A DNA stretch of 64,000 bases from Acidobacteriota bacterium (GCA_022340585.1 JAJDNS010000051.1:1-64000), one strand, 5' to 3'. Shown: positions 1 through 9,647, counted from the stretch's first letter. The notes: a model not told the origin generated them from the letters alone. Made by a program: numbers and translations.

Positions 1-2580
1 GGCTCCGCCATCACCGTGCTGACGAGATCCGGGAGCAACGAGCTCCACGGCTCGGGCTTCGTGTTCCACGAGAACGAGGACCTGCGGGCGCGCAACTGGG
101 CCGACGACAAGTACGACCCGGTGACCGGCGAGGAGATCCCCAGGCTCGACACCTCCCTCTTCATGGGAGGGCTCACCCTGGGCGGACCAATACTCAAAGA
201 CAGGCTCTTCTTCTTCGGGTCCTGGGAGGGGGTCTACGAGACGGAGTCGTACACGAGGACGGGGACCGTGGCCACCGAGGCGATGCGGAGGGGTGACTTC
301 AGCGCCGTCGGCACGACGATCTACGACCCGGCCACCGGCAACCCGGACGGCACCGGCCGGACGCCCTTTCCGGGCAACGTCATCCCCCCTGACCGGATCA
401 ATCCGATCGCCGCCCTGCTCCAGTCCTGGGTTCCCCTGCCGAACAACGACGGCGTCGTCGACAACTACAGGGCTACGGGGCCGGAGGAGATGGACCGGAA
501 CAGCTTCGACTTCAAGCTGAACTACAACGTCTCCAACGCCCTGCAAGTGTGGGCGAAGTACAGCCGGATGGGCGCTCGGGTGAGCGCCGACTACTTCTTC
601 GGCAACGGGGGCGGTCCCGGGTTCGGGTTCTCGGTCGGCACGGGCGAGACCCGGGTCCAGCTCGCCACCCTCGGCACCACCTGGACTCTGTCCCCTCACC
701 TGGTCCTCGACGTCACGGCAGGCCTGACCCTGATGGACCAGGAGGTCCTTCCTCCCGACTACGGCACGAACATCGGGACGGACGTGCTGGGGATCCCGGG
801 CACCAACGGCGACGGGGGAACGGACGGCGACATCCGGGCGTCCGGGACCCCGGGTTTCTACTTCAACGGCTACACCGCGCTCGGTGGCGCCCAGCCCTGG
901 TCGCCGATCTTCCGCAACGACCGGAGCTACAACCTCAACGCCAACGTCACGTACGTGAAGGGTCGGCACGAGGTCCGCGCGGGCGTGGACGTCGTGCGCA
1001 TGGAGCTGAACCACTGGCAGCCCGAAACCGACTACGGCCCTGCGGGAGGGTTCGGCTTCAACGGCGGGGCGACGGCGCTCGCCCCTCGAGGCTCTCCGAA
1101 CCTGTTCAACGCCTATGCCCAGTTCCTCCTCGGGCTCACGACGGCCGCCAGCAAGAGCGTCCAGCACGAGCTGATGACCGGCCGGGAGTGGCAGCTCGGG
1201 CTCTACGTCCGCGACCGCTGGCAGGTGAGCCGCGCCCTCACCCTCAACCTGGGCCTGCGCTTCGAGCACTACCCCCTTCTGACACGCGCGGACCGGGGAA
1301 TCGAGTACTACGACGACACGACGAACCGGGTGCTCCTGGGTGGAGTGGGAGGAAACCCGGAGGACCTGGGCATCGAGGTCCGCTACCCGCGGGTCCTGCC
1401 CCGGGTCGGCTTCGCCTGGCGCCTTGGTGAGAACAACGTGATCCGCGGGGGCTACGGCATCACCATCAGCCCGATACCGTTCTCACGCCCTTTGCGTGGT
1501 GTCTACCCGGCCACGATTTCACAGCTCTACCTCCCCAAGAGCTTCTTCGTACCATTCGGGACTCTGGAGGAGGGCATCCCGCTGTTCTACGGACCCGACC
1601 TGAGCACCGGCTCGGTCGACCTGCCGCTGACGGCGGAGATGCGGTCCCCCCACCGGGACCACATCAACCGGGGCTACATCCAGTCCTGGAACCTGACCTT
1701 CGAGCGGCGACTGCCCTGGGACATGTCGCTGGCCGCGGGCTACGTGGGCACGATGACGACGCACCAGCTCGGGTATCGGAACATCAACGCCGCAGGGCCG
1801 GGTGAGGGCTGGGCCGGTGCGCCGCTCTTCGAGCGGTTCGGCCGCACGGCGTACACCGCGCGCTTCGACGGGTGGCTGAGCGCCAACTACCACTCGCTCC
1901 AGGTGGCCCTCAACAAGCCCTTCAGCCGGGGGTTTTTCCTCAAGGGGGCCTACACCTGGTCCAAGGCCATGAACCGCTCCGACGAGGACGGCTGGGCGGA
2001 CGTCACGTGGAACCACCCCTCGGTGCTCTACAAGAACTACGGCCCGGCCCTCTACGACCGGACTCACATCTTCCAGCTCGCCTTCGTGGCCGAGCTGCCC
2101 TTCGGGCGGGACGGATCGGGTGTGCTCGCTGCGGTCGTCAAGGACTGGGCGGTCAACGGGCTCGTCAGCGCGTTCACCGGACCGCCGGTCACGACCTGGT
2201 CTCCCGTCGCCTCGGTCAATGCCCCGGGAAACTCGCAGTCGGCGGATCTCGTGGGGACACCCGAGAAGCTGGGCGGCATCGGGACCGACGACCCCTACTA
2301 CGACCCCAGCGCCTGGGCCCCGGTCACTGAGGCCCGCTTCGGCAACACCGGCCGCAACACCGTCCGTGAGCCGGGCTGGTGGAACGTCGACCTCGGTCTC
2401 TCCCGCCGCTTCCCGCTCGGGCGGGCTCACCTGGAGGCCCGCGTCGAGGCCTTCAACCTGACGAACACCCCCCACTTCACCGGGCTCGTCACCAATGCCA
2501 GCTCTCCGGCATTCATGACGATCAACACCGCCATGCCCGACGAACGCCAGATTCGCCTGGGTCTGCGCGTCAGTTTCTAG
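1..2580 (+). CDS. TonB-dependent receptor, Oar-like (5' truncated)
   Basis: The frame is already open at base 1, so the N-terminus (signal peptide, any carboxypeptidase-regulatory domain and most of the plug) lies outside the window; about 859 residues remain. The visible part begins in the end of the plug (TRSGSNELHG) and continues with GGPILKDRLFFFGSWEG, a hallmark of the large Oar-like TonB receptors common in Acidobacteria. The rest is beta-barrel, with many alternating aromatic strands and a last strand ending LRVSF, where the terminal Phe is the usual BamA recognition residue. The family sits in the outer membrane and imports large ligands such as oligosaccharides, peptides or metal chelates; the ligand here cannot be told. 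The next gene starts 41 bases after the stop, so co-transcription is possible. Confidence 0.9.
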   Translation, partial: GSAITVLTRSGSNELHGSGFVFHENEDLRARNWADDKYDPVTGEEIPRLDTSLFMGGLTLGGPILKDRLFFFGSWEGVYETESYTRTGTVATEAMRRGDFSAVGTTIYDPATGNPDGTGRTPFPGNVIPPDRINPIAALLQSWVPLPNNDGVVDNYRATGPEEMDRNSFDFKLNYNVSNALQVWAKYSRMGARVSADYFFGNGGGPGFGFSVGTGETRVQLATLGTTWTLSPHLVLDVTAGLTLMDQEVLPPDYGTNIGTDVLGIPGTNGDGGTDGDIRASGTPGFYFNGYTALGGAQPWSPIFRNDRSYNLNANVTYVKGRHEVRAGVDVVRMELNHWQPETDYGPAGGFGFNGGATALAPRGSPNLFNAYAQFLLGLTTAASKSVQHELMTGREWQLGLYVRDRWQVSRALTLNLGLRFEHYPLLTRADRGIEYYDDTTNRVLLGGVGGNPEDLGIEVRYPRVLPRVGFAWRLGENNVIRGGYGITISPIPFSRPLRGVYPATISQLYLPKSFFVPFGTLEEGIPLFYGPDLSTGSVDLPLTAEMRSPHRDHINRGYIQSWNLTFERRLPWDMSLAAGYVGTMTTHQLGYRNINAAGPGEGWAGAPLFERFGRTAYTARFDGWLSANYHSLQVALNKPFSRGFFLKGAYTWSKAMNRSDEDGWADVTWNHPSVLYKNYGPALYDRTHIFQLAFVAELPFGRDGSGVLAAVVKDWAVNGLVSAFTGPPVTTWSPVASVNAPGNSQSADLVGTPEKLGGIGTDDPYYDPSAWAPVTEARFGNTGRNTVREPGWWNVDLGLSRRFPLGRAHLEARVEAFNLTNTPHFTGLVTNASSPAFMTINTAMPDERQIRLGLRVSF

Positions 2581-2621
2581 GAGGGGAGCGAGACACGTAT
2601 GGCGGTCGCTCGCAGGCGTTC

Positions 2622-5600
2622 ATGAACACTCCGGCTGGCGCTTCGCGGTGTCCGGACTGCGGGACCGAGCTGGGCTCGGGTGCGGCGCCGGAGGGACTGT
2701 GCCCGCGGTGTCTCCTGAGCCTGGCGTTGGAGCGCTCGCCGCCGGACTCCGACGTGGAGACGGGCCCCGCCAGCGAGGCGCCGACCCTGGACCGCCCGAC
2801 CACGGGCCAGATCCTGGGCGATCGGTACCAGATGCGGGATCTCCTGGGCCGCGGCGGCATGGGGGAGGTCTGGCGGGCCTTCGACCTGAAGCTGCGGGTG
2901 GACGTGGCGCTCAAGTCGGTGCGCCCGGAGCGTCTGTCCAGCGCGCGGGCCCAGGAGCTTCTGCGCCAGGAGGTGCGAGCGGCCCGGGAGGTGGTCTCCT
3001 CGAACGTCTGCCGCATCTTCGACCTGGTGGTGGAGGAGGGTCGGGAGCTGGTGTCGATGGAGTACATCGACGGCACAACGCTCACCGAGACACTGAGGTC
3101 ACGAGGCCCGCTGGAGCTTCGTGAGGCCCGGGAGATCGCCTCGCAGTTCCTGGCGGGCCTCGAGGCGATCCACCAGGCGGGGCTCGTGCACCGGGACTTC
3201 AAGCCGGAGAACGTGATGCTGACCCGGGCGGGGCGGGTGGTGGTGATGGACTTCGGCCTGGCCAGGGGTCTGGGGGAGGAGAGGACGGGGTCGATCTCGG
3301 GGACCCCGGCCTACATGGCCCCGGAGCAGGCGCGGGGAGACGTGCTGGACGCGCGGGCCGACGTCTGGGCGGCGGGTGTGGTCCTGGCGGAGATGCTCGC
3401 GGTGGGGGGCCCCGACGGGTTGGCGGCCCGCCGGGAGCTGTGGAAGGGGGTACGGGAGACCCCGCCGCGGGTGCCGGAGGGCCCGTGGGCGGCGGTGCTG
3501 AGACAGGCCCTGGATCCCGCGCCCGACGCCCGCCCGGCCTCGGCCCGGGCCCTGGCGCGGGCTCTGGACGAGGTCACGCTCCGTCTTCCGGGTTTCGAGG
3601 ACAAGCGGCCTTACCCCGGTCTGGCGTCGTTCACCGAGGAGGACGCGGAGTACTTCTTCGGCCGGGAGGCCGAGGTCGAGGCGGTCTGGAAGAGGCTGAA
3701 GCGGCCACGGCTCCTGGCGCTGATTGGCCCCTCGGGGACGGGGAAGAGCTCGTTCGTGCGGGCGGGTCTTCTGGCCACGCTGCCCCCGGGCTGGGCGGCC
3801 ATCGTGGCCACACCGGGGCATCGACCCCAGCAATCACTGGCCCAGGCCCTCGCGCCGTCTCTGGCCGGGGACGCCCAGGCCGTGCAGTCCCTGCTGCGGT
3901 TCGAGGAGACCGAGATGGCGGTGGATCTGGTGTCGCGGTGGCGCAAGCGTCACGAGCATGCCCTCGTCGTCGTGGACCAGTTCGAGGAGCTGTTCACGCT
4001 GAGCCCGCCGGAGGTGCAGGCCTCGTTCTCGCAGCTGCTCGGCCGCCTGGTGCTGGACGCCGACGTCCACGTGCTCCTGTCGATGCGGGACGACTTCCTT
4101 TTCCACTGCCACGAGCACGAGGCCCTGGCCCCCATCCTGAGCGAGCTGACCCTTCTCGGTTCGCTGAGCGACAGCGGTCTGCGCCGCGCCCTCATCCAGC
4201 CCGCTCTCGCCTGTGGGTACCGCTTCGAGGACGAGGCCCTGGTCGAGGAGATGGTCGAGGAGGTGGGCCGTGAGCGGGGGGCGCTTCCCTTGCTGGCCTT
4301 CGCGGCCTCGCGCCTGTGGGAGAAGCGGGACCGTGAGCAGGGGCTCCTGACCCGCGAGGCGTACCAGGAGATCGGCGGCGTGGCCGGGGCCCTGGCCCAG
4401 CACGCGGAGGCGACGCTGGAGCGGATCGGGACGCACCGGGCGCCGCTGGTGCGAGAGCTGTTCCGGAACCTGGTGACGGCCCAGGGCACGCGGGCCCTGC
4501 GGGAGAGAGCGGAGCTTCTCTCGGTCTTCCCGGAAGAGCACCGTGAAGATGCCGAAGAGGTGCTCGCTGCCCTGGTCGACGCCCGGCTGCTCACGTCCTT
4601 CGAGAAGGAGGGGGACGAAGCGGAGGGAAGCCACCAGGAGATCGAGATCATCCACGAGTCGCTGCTGAGCCGCTGGCCGCGTCTGGTGCGGTGGCAGACG
4701 CAGGACGCGGACGGGGCGCAGCTGCGGGACCAGCTCCGGCAGGCGGCGCAGGCCTGGGAGGACCGGGGCCGACCCGAGGATCTCCTGTGGTCGGGGACGG
4801 CGTACCGGGACTTCGCAGTGTGGAAGGAGCGGTACTCGGGAGGTCTGAGCACAACGGAGGAGGCGTTTGCCAGCGCAGCCGAGAGCCGCGCGGGGCGTCG
4901 ACGCCGGAGGCGGCGGTGGGCGGCGGCGGCGGCGGTCACGGTCGCCGCGGTCGTGGCCGCGACCACGTCCGTGCTGTGGCGGCAGGCCGACGCCGAGGCG
5001 CGCCGGGCCGAGGCGGGCAAGCTGCTCGCCCTCGCCGAGCGACAGCTCGAGGAGGATCCGACCGAGGCCCTCGCCTACGCGACAGCGAGCCTCGACCTGG
5101 CGGACACCCTGGAGGCACGGTGGCTCGCCACGAGGACGCTCTGGAAGGCGCCCCCGGCCCGCGAGCTGACCCTGGGCTCGGGCTCCGGGGGAGGCCCAAG
5201 ACGAGCGGCATTCAGTCCGGATGGCCGGTGGGTGGCGTTCTCGGGCCCGGAGACTCCGGTCCAGGTCTGGAGAGAGGACGGCTCCGGCCCGTACGACCTG
5301 GCGGGGTACGGGTATGAGCCGAGGGAGGACGTGGCCTCCTGGAGCAAGGCGGGCTGGGCATCGTCCGGGCTCCTCGTGACGGGGGCCGAATTCGGCCCCG
5401 GTGTGGACGTCTGGTCCCTCCCCGAAGGCCGGAAAGTCCGGACGATCGACTTCGAGCATCCGATCTGGTGGACGCTGAGTCACGACCGGCTGATGGTCGA
5501 GGATCTCATCGAGGACCTCGGTCCGGACGGCAGGAGGGTGGAGCTTTCCTCCTGCGCGCTCCCCGAGGGAGAGACCGAAACCCTGGGCCGGGTGTGGATT

Positions 5601-7268
5601 CCACCCGAGACGGGGTGCAGCACATTCGCACCCGACGGCTCGGCCTGGCTCTACGCCGTCGGACGGGAAGTGTTTCTTCAGCCCCTGCCCGACGAGGGTC
5701 GCGAGGCTCGCCGGCTCGATCGGCACGAGGTGGACATCGGGGAGTTCGAGGTCCTGGGCGACCGCTTCCACATCCGGGACCGATCCGGAGAGATCCGGGT
5801 CTGGACGTTCCCCCCGGAGGGGGAGCCCTTCAAGCGCCTCCTCCCGAGGCCGGAAGGGGCACCCGCGGGCCTCCGTTCGATCGAAGCCGACGGCCGCTGG
5901 CTCTCCACCGTTGCGTCGACAGGGGACAACCAGGTCCGCCTCTGGGACCTCTCGGCCCAGCCCGGCACCCGGCTGCTGACTCTCAGGCGAAACACGTCCT
6001 GGCTTCTTGCGACCGTCAACACGAGTCCAGCGGCCGACTGGCTCGCCGTGAGCCTGGGCCGGGGCAGCCGCCTCACCTTCTGGCCGGTGCCCGAAGCCTC
6101 GCCGATCGTCACCGACTATGCTCCAGTCCTCCCCGTTCTGACGTTCAGCCCGGACGGCTGCTGGCTGGCCGCCGCCTGGCCAGCGGGCGGCCAGATCAGG
6201 GGTCAGGGGACCACGGTCCGCCTGTGGCCCCTGCCCAGCTGCTCGGCCCAGGAGCCCCAGACCCTCGACGGTATAGAGGGACGGTGGCGGGCCATCGTCT
6301 TCGAGCCGCGAGGCCGCTACCTCGTGGCCGCGGGAGACGTCGTCGCCGTTGGGAAGGGCCGAGTCTACGTCGTGCCCCTCGACGGTCGCCCGCCCCGACG
6401 GCTCCCAGGATTCCCCGAGGGCGGCCTCGGCGGCGCGGCCGTCTCGCCCAGCGGGCGGCGGGTCGCGTCGGCCTGGAGCACGGGCCCGGGTGAGAGGACG
6501 CTGCACGTGTGGGACGTCGAGACGGGAGAGTCGCGGCGCTTCGACCTTCCCCCGCCCCTCGGACCGGCGGGTGAGCGCTGGGGTGTCCAGAGCCTTTCCT
6601 TCGTGGGCGAGTCGGGGCTGCTCACGGCCGGCGAGGGCGGCATCCGCCGCTGGGACCTCGCGACGGGCCGCTCTGAGCTGATGGTGAAGAACCAGGTTGA
6701 CGCCGTCGCCGAGATGGCCGCGAGCGCCGACGGGAGGACGGTGATCCTGCACGAGGACTTCATGGGGATGACCGGTCAGTGTTATCCCGTCCAGCTCGTG
6801 CGACAAGGCGATGGCGGGACCCGGGCGCTGACGGAGTTCGGTGACTGTGTCCAGAGCGTGGCCCTCGACCCCTCGGGGGTCGTCGCCGCCACCGGCGACC
6901 GCGAGGGGGTCCTGCGCGTCGGGCGGGTCGACGGCGAAGAGCCGCACCTCCTGTTTGGCCACGAAGGGGCGATCCGGTACGTGGCCCTTTCCCCGGATCG
7001 CGCCTGGGTCGCCTCGGCGGGAGAGGACGGCACCCTCCGCATCTGGCCCATGCCGGACCTGGACCGGCCGCCGATCCACACCCTCCCCCACGACGAGCTG
7101 ATGGCGACGCTGCGGTCCCTGACGAACATCCGCGTCGTTCGGGACCCGGAGTCACCCCGGGGGTGGACGGTCGCGCTGGACCGGTTCCCCGGCTGGAAGG
7201 AGACGCCGGCCTGGTTTACCCCCGCGCCGGAGTGGCGGGCGCACGTCGAGGGCGCAGGGACACCCTGA
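2622..7268 (+). CDS. Zinc-ribbon / Ser-Thr protein kinase / nSTAND NTPase / WD40 protein
   Basis: A 1548-residue multidomain signalling protein. It has a short N-terminal zinc ribbon (Cys10, 13, 27, 30), then a Hanks-type kinase with glycine loop GRGGMGE, Lys98, catalytic HRDFKPEN (His190, Asp192), DFG at 210 and an APE-type segment. An nSTAND1-type NTPase follows, beginning around FFGREAEVE, with Walker A GPSGTGKSS (from 369) and Walker B VVVDQFEELF. One transmembrane segment lies near 766-786, and about 700 residues of WD40-like repeats (FSPDGRWVA, LSPDRAWVASAGEDG) fill the C-terminus, probably periplasmic. I chose the ATG at 2622 because it leaves the zinc ribbon intact; the frame is open further upstream inside the receptor gene. 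The phosphorylation target and ligand are unknown. Confidence 0.9.
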   Translation: MNTPAGASRCPDCGTELGSGAAPEGLCPRCLLSLALERSPPDSDVETGPASEAPTLDRPTTGQILGDRYQMRDLLGRGGMGEVWRAFDLKLRVDVALKSVRPERLSSARAQELLRQEVRAAREVVSSNVCRIFDLVVEEGRELVSMEYIDGTTLTETLRSRGPLELREAREIASQFLAGLEAIHQAGLVHRDFKPENVMLTRAGRVVVMDFGLARGLGEERTGSISGTPAYMAPEQARGDVLDARADVWAAGVVLAEMLAVGGPDGLAARRELWKGVRETPPRVPEGPWAAVLRQALDPAPDARPASARALARALDEVTLRLPGFEDKRPYPGLASFTEEDAEYFFGREAEVEAVWKRLKRPRLLALIGPSGTGKSSFVRAGLLATLPPGWAAIVATPGHRPQQSLAQALAPSLAGDAQAVQSLLRFEETEMAVDLVSRWRKRHEHALVVVDQFEELFTLSPPEVQASFSQLLGRLVLDADVHVLLSMRDDFLFHCHEHEALAPILSELTLLGSLSDSGLRRALIQPALACGYRFEDEALVEEMVEEVGRERGALPLLAFAASRLWEKRDREQGLLTREAYQEIGGVAGALAQHAEATLERIGTHRAPLVRELFRNLVTAQGTRALRERAELLSVFPEEHREDAEEVLAALVDARLLTSFEKEGDEAEGSHQEIEIIHESLLSRWPRLVRWQTQDADGAQLRDQLRQAAQAWEDRGRPEDLLWSGTAYRDFAVWKERYSGGLSTTEEAFASAAESRAGRRRRRRRWAAAAAVTVAAVVAATTSVLWRQADAEARRAEAGKLLALAERQLEEDPTEALAYATASLDLADTLEARWLATRTLWKAPPARELTLGSGSGGGPRRAAFSPDGRWVAFSGPETPVQVWREDGSGPYDLAGYGYEPREDVASWSKAGWASSGLLVTGAEFGPGVDVWSLPEGRKVRTIDFEHPIWWTLSHDRLMVEDLIEDLGPDGRRVELSSCALPEGETETLGRVWIPPETGCSTFAPDGSAWLYAVGREVFLQPLPDEGREARRLDRHEVDIGEFEVLGDRFHIRDRSGEIRVWTFPPEGEPFKRLLPRPEGAPAGLRSIEADGRWLSTVASTGDNQVRLWDLSAQPGTRLLTLRRNTSWLLATVNTSPAADWLAVSLGRGSRLTFWPVPEASPIVTDYAPVLPVLTFSPDGCWLAAAWPAGGQIRGQGTTVRLWPLPSCSAQEPQTLDGIEGRWRAIVFEPRGRYLVAAGDVVAVGKGRVYVVPLDGRPPRRLPGFPEGGLGGAAVSPSGRRVASAWSTGPGERTLHVWDVETGESRRFDLPPPLGPAGERWGVQSLSFVGESGLLTAGEGGIRRWDLATGRSELMVKNQVDAVAEMAASADGRTVILHEDFMGMTGQCYPVQLVRQGDGGTRALTEFGDCVQSVALDPSGVVAATGDREGVLRVGRVDGEEPHLLFGHEGAIRYVALSPDRAWVASAGEDGTLRIWPMPDLDRPPIHTLPHDELMATLRSLTNIRVVRDPESPRGWTVALDRFPGWKETPAWFTPAPEWRAHVEGAGTP

Positions 7269-7295
7269 GCCGGGTTCCACGGCACCGTGGCAGGG

Positions 7296-7301
7296 TAGAC
7301 T
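7296..7301 (+). promoter_or_regulatory. Candidate -10 box of a leaderless promoter
   Basis: TAGACT ends 8 nt before the GTG at 7310 and no Shine-Dalgarno sequence lies between them, so transcription would begin at or next to the start codon. No good -35 is visible at 17 nt. The same arrangement recurs before the next gene and at 25553. Confidence 0.4.
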
Positions 7302-7309
7302 GGAACCCC

Positions 7310-8092
7310 GTGAGCTACCTGCACTGGCTGATCGGCATCTCCGTCCTCTTCGTCGTGCTGGAGCGGCTCTTCCCCTGGCGGAAGGGGCAGGCCCTGCTGC
7401 GTCCCGGATGGGTGCGCGACATCGGGTTCCTCCTGCTGAACGGGCACGTCTTCGCCCTCCTGACCGCGGGCGCCAACGGCTGGCTGGCGGGCGAGGCCAC
7501 CAGGCTCCTCCAGGGCGCGGGGCTGACCTTCGGGGGGTCGCCGGTGCCGGCGTGGCCACTCTGGGTGCAGTTCCTGGCTTTCCTCGTTCTCTCCGACTTC
7601 CTCCAGTGGACGGTGCACAACCTGCTCCACCGGGTCCCGTTCCTGTGGACGTTCCACAAGGTCCACCACGCCATCCACACCATGGACTTCATCGGGAACT
7701 TCCGCTTCCACTGGTTCGAGATCGTGGTCTACAAGACCGCCCAGTGGCTGCCCCTGGCGCTGCTCGGGGCCTCGCCGAAGGCGGCGTTCTGGGTGGCGGT
7801 CTTCTCCACGTTCTGGGGGGACCTGAACCACGCCAACCTCAACGTCGGCCTGGGACCCCTCGGCTACGTCTTCAACAACCCGCGGATGCACCTGTGGCAC
7901 CACGACGCCTCCGACGAGGGCGGAGTGGCCAAGAACTTCGGGATCGTGCTCTCCCTCTGGGATTTCGTCTTCCGCACCGCCTACTGGCCCCGGGACCGCA
8001 GCCCGGAGCGACTGGGCTACCCGGACGACGAGACGATGCCCGAGAGTCTCGCGGGCGAGCTCGTCTGGCCCCTCGTCCGTCGCCGGGCCTGA
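7310..8092 (+). CDS. Sterol desaturase / fatty acid hydroxylase family protein
   Basis: A 260-residue integral membrane di-iron protein. The family uses a histidine cluster to hydroxylate or desaturate lipids with O2. The clusters are visible as HNLLH, HKVHH and HLWHH, with several hydrophobic spans around them (first at about residues 4-18, others around the first His box). The frame is open upstream to 7163, but that stretch is Arg/Gly-rich and overlaps the kinase gene. The GTG at 7310 gives the usual length and follows a -10-like TAGACT, so I prefer it. It precedes an exported hydrolase on the same strand. The substrate could be a hopanoid, ether lipid or fatty acid; nothing in the sequence decides. 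Confidence 0.85.
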   Translation: MSYLHWLIGISVLFVVLERLFPWRKGQALLRPGWVRDIGFLLLNGHVFALLTAGANGWLAGEATRLLQGAGLTFGGSPVPAWPLWVQFLAFLVLSDFLQWTVHNLLHRVPFLWTFHKVHHAIHTMDFIGNFRFHWFEIVVYKTAQWLPLALLGASPKAAFWVAVFSTFWGDLNHANLNVGLGPLGYVFNNPRMHLWHHDASDEGGVAKNFGIVLSLWDFVFRTAYWPRDRSPERLGYPDDETMPESLAGELVWPLVRRRA

Positions 8093-8113
8093 CTCCGGTC
8101 GCGGCTGATCGCC

Positions 8114-8119
8114 TACACT
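8114..8119 (+). promoter_or_regulatory. Candidate -10 box of a leaderless promoter
   Basis: TACACT ends 8 nt before the ATG at 8128, with no Shine-Dalgarno sequence between. A weak -35-like CTGACT lies at 8089-8094 (19-nt spacer). Confidence 0.4.
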
Positions 8120-8127
8120 GGTCTCTC

Positions 8128-9630
8128 ATGAGACACCCGAACGACTGGCGGCGGGTGGCCGTCTTCCTTGCCGTGCTCTTCTCGGCGCCCCTCCTCGTCG
8201 CCGTGGCGGCGGCCCAGGAGGCCGGTGCCGGCAGAAGCCCACGCTTCCAGGGCAAGCTGGAGCCCTGCGACTGGCCGGGCTACCCCGAGCGGGCCCTCTG
8301 CGGACGCCACGAGGTCTACGAGAACCGAGCCGCCGGCTCGGGCCGGCGGCTGGCCCTCCAGGTCGTCGTCCTTCCGGCCACGGCCGTGCCCGCCACCGAC
8401 GCCCTCACCTTCCTGGCCGGCGGCGGGGTCCTCCCGGCCACCCGCATGGGCCCCTTCTTCGACCGCGCGCTCACCAGGCTCAACCAGGACCGCGACATCC
8501 TCCTGGTCGACCAGCGGGGCACGGGGCGCTCGGGGGCCCTCGAGTGCGAGGCCCCGGACTGGCAAGCCGTGCTGGCGGGCGACCGCTCGCGCAAGGACTA
8601 CATGAAGGCCCTCCGGGAGTGTCGCGACGTCCTGGGGCGCTACACCGACCTGAGCCTCTACACGACCCCCAACGCCGCCGACGACCTCGACGAGATCCGC
8701 GCCTGGCTGGGGTACGAAACCCTCACCGTGTGGGGGGCGTCGTACGGCACGAAGCTGGCCCGGGTCTATGCGAGACGGCACCCCGCGAGGGTGCGCGCGA
8801 TGGCGCTCCACGGCACGGTGCCCCTCGCGTTCTCCATGTGGCCGGACCTGGGACCCTCAGGGGTCCGGGCCCTCGCCGCCCTTCTCGATCGGTGCGCGGC
8901 CGACGCCAGCTGCAAGAAGGTCTACCCGGATAGCCTCGAGGCCCTCGAGGCGGTGATGGGCCGCCTGGCCGAGGACCCGGTGGACGCCGACCGACCCAGG
9001 GGCGAGCTCGGGCCGGAGCGGGTGAACAATCGTGTCGCGGCCTCCGTCATCGTCGGGGCCCTCGGCAGCATGAGGATGGCCCGGGGCATCCCCCTGTGGA
9101 TCCACGCGGCGTCCCAGGGCGACGACTCCTACTTCGTTGGCCTGTCGGCCTCCGGAGGACCCAGCGAGGTGCCCCTGGGCGTCTACTACTCCATCGCCTG
9201 CAGCGAGGAGTACGGCCGGCCCGGTGGTGTGCCGGCGGCCCAGGCCTCCGACGTGCCTCGGGGCCTCGATGTCTTCCTCGAGGTGAGCCACCTCGAGCGC
9301 GACCGGGAGGTGTGCAGCTTCTGGCCGAAGGCCTCCCTGCCGGAGACCTTCTGGGCGCCGGTCCAGTCCACCGTTCCCACCCTCTTCGTGACCGGTGCCA
9401 ACGACTTCATCACCCCCCCCGAGTACGCCGCCAGAATCGCTGAAGGCTTCCCAAACGCCACGCAACTGGTCCTCCGGGACCGGAGCCACAACGACGTGGA
9501 TCCCTGCGTCGTCGGCATCGTCGAGCGATTCCTGATGGATCCCGGCGCCGAGACCCTCGACACCTCGTGCGTCGACGAGACCCCCGCCTTCCGCTTCGAG
9601 CGCCCCTCTCGTCTGCGGAACTCACCCTAG
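8128..9630 (+). CDS. Exported alpha/beta hydrolase, S33 / TAP-like peptidase
   Basis: A 500-residue protein with an N-terminal signal peptide (hydrophobic stretch about residues 10-28 ending AVAAA). It has the alpha/beta hydrolase catalytic triad: nucleophile elbow GASYG with Ser205, Asp426 in TGANDFITPP and His454 in RSHNDVD. The GTGRSG motif after DQR resembles the oxyanion region of proline iminopeptidases and tripeptidyl aminopeptidases (TAP-like C-terminal domain). The likely role is cleavage of peptides, or hydrolysis of an ester or amide, in the periplasm. The frame runs open far upstream, but ATG 8128 is the start that gives the signal peptide. The gene ends in a strong hairpin shared with the convergent glycosylase gene. 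Confidence 0.82.
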   Translation: MRHPNDWRRVAVFLAVLFSAPLLVAVAAAQEAGAGRSPRFQGKLEPCDWPGYPERALCGRHEVYENRAAGSGRRLALQVVVLPATAVPATDALTFLAGGGVLPATRMGPFFDRALTRLNQDRDILLVDQRGTGRSGALECEAPDWQAVLAGDRSRKDYMKALRECRDVLGRYTDLSLYTTPNAADDLDEIRAWLGYETLTVWGASYGTKLARVYARRHPARVRAMALHGTVPLAFSMWPDLGPSGVRALAALLDRCAADASCKKVYPDSLEALEAVMGRLAEDPVDADRPRGELGPERVNNRVAASVIVGALGSMRMARGIPLWIHAASQGDDSYFVGLSASGGPSEVPLGVYYSIACSEEYGRPGGVPAAQASDVPRGLDVFLEVSHLERDREVCSFWPKASLPETFWAPVQSTVPTLFVTGANDFITPPEYAARIAEGFPNATQLVLRDRSHNDVDPCVVGIVERFLMDPGAETLDTSCVDETPAFRFERPSRLRNSP

Positions 9631-9647
9631 AGCGTCGTTCCGCAGAC
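9611..9647. terminator. Bidirectional hairpin between convergent genes
   Basis: An 11-bp perfect stem (GTCTGCGGAAC at 9611-9621 pairing with 9637-9647) with a 15-nt loop. It spans the stop codon of the hydrolase and lies 43 bases beyond the end of the glycosylase gene. There is no T-tract. The left arm sits within a 17-nt sequence repeated exactly at 10569-10585. Confidence 0.6.

Noticed and set aside
3834-7091. Very long open frame antisense to the kinase gene (over 1000 codons)
   Set aside because: It mirrors codon positions of a clearly real gene, is rich in Arg, Pro and Gly, matches no family and has no ribosome site. Such shadows are normal at this G+C.
2622-7268. Reading the kinase-STAND-WD40 protein as an antiphage defence system
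   Set aside because: It has no neighbouring effector, nuclease or mobile element and follows a TonB receptor, so a signalling role is the simpler reading.
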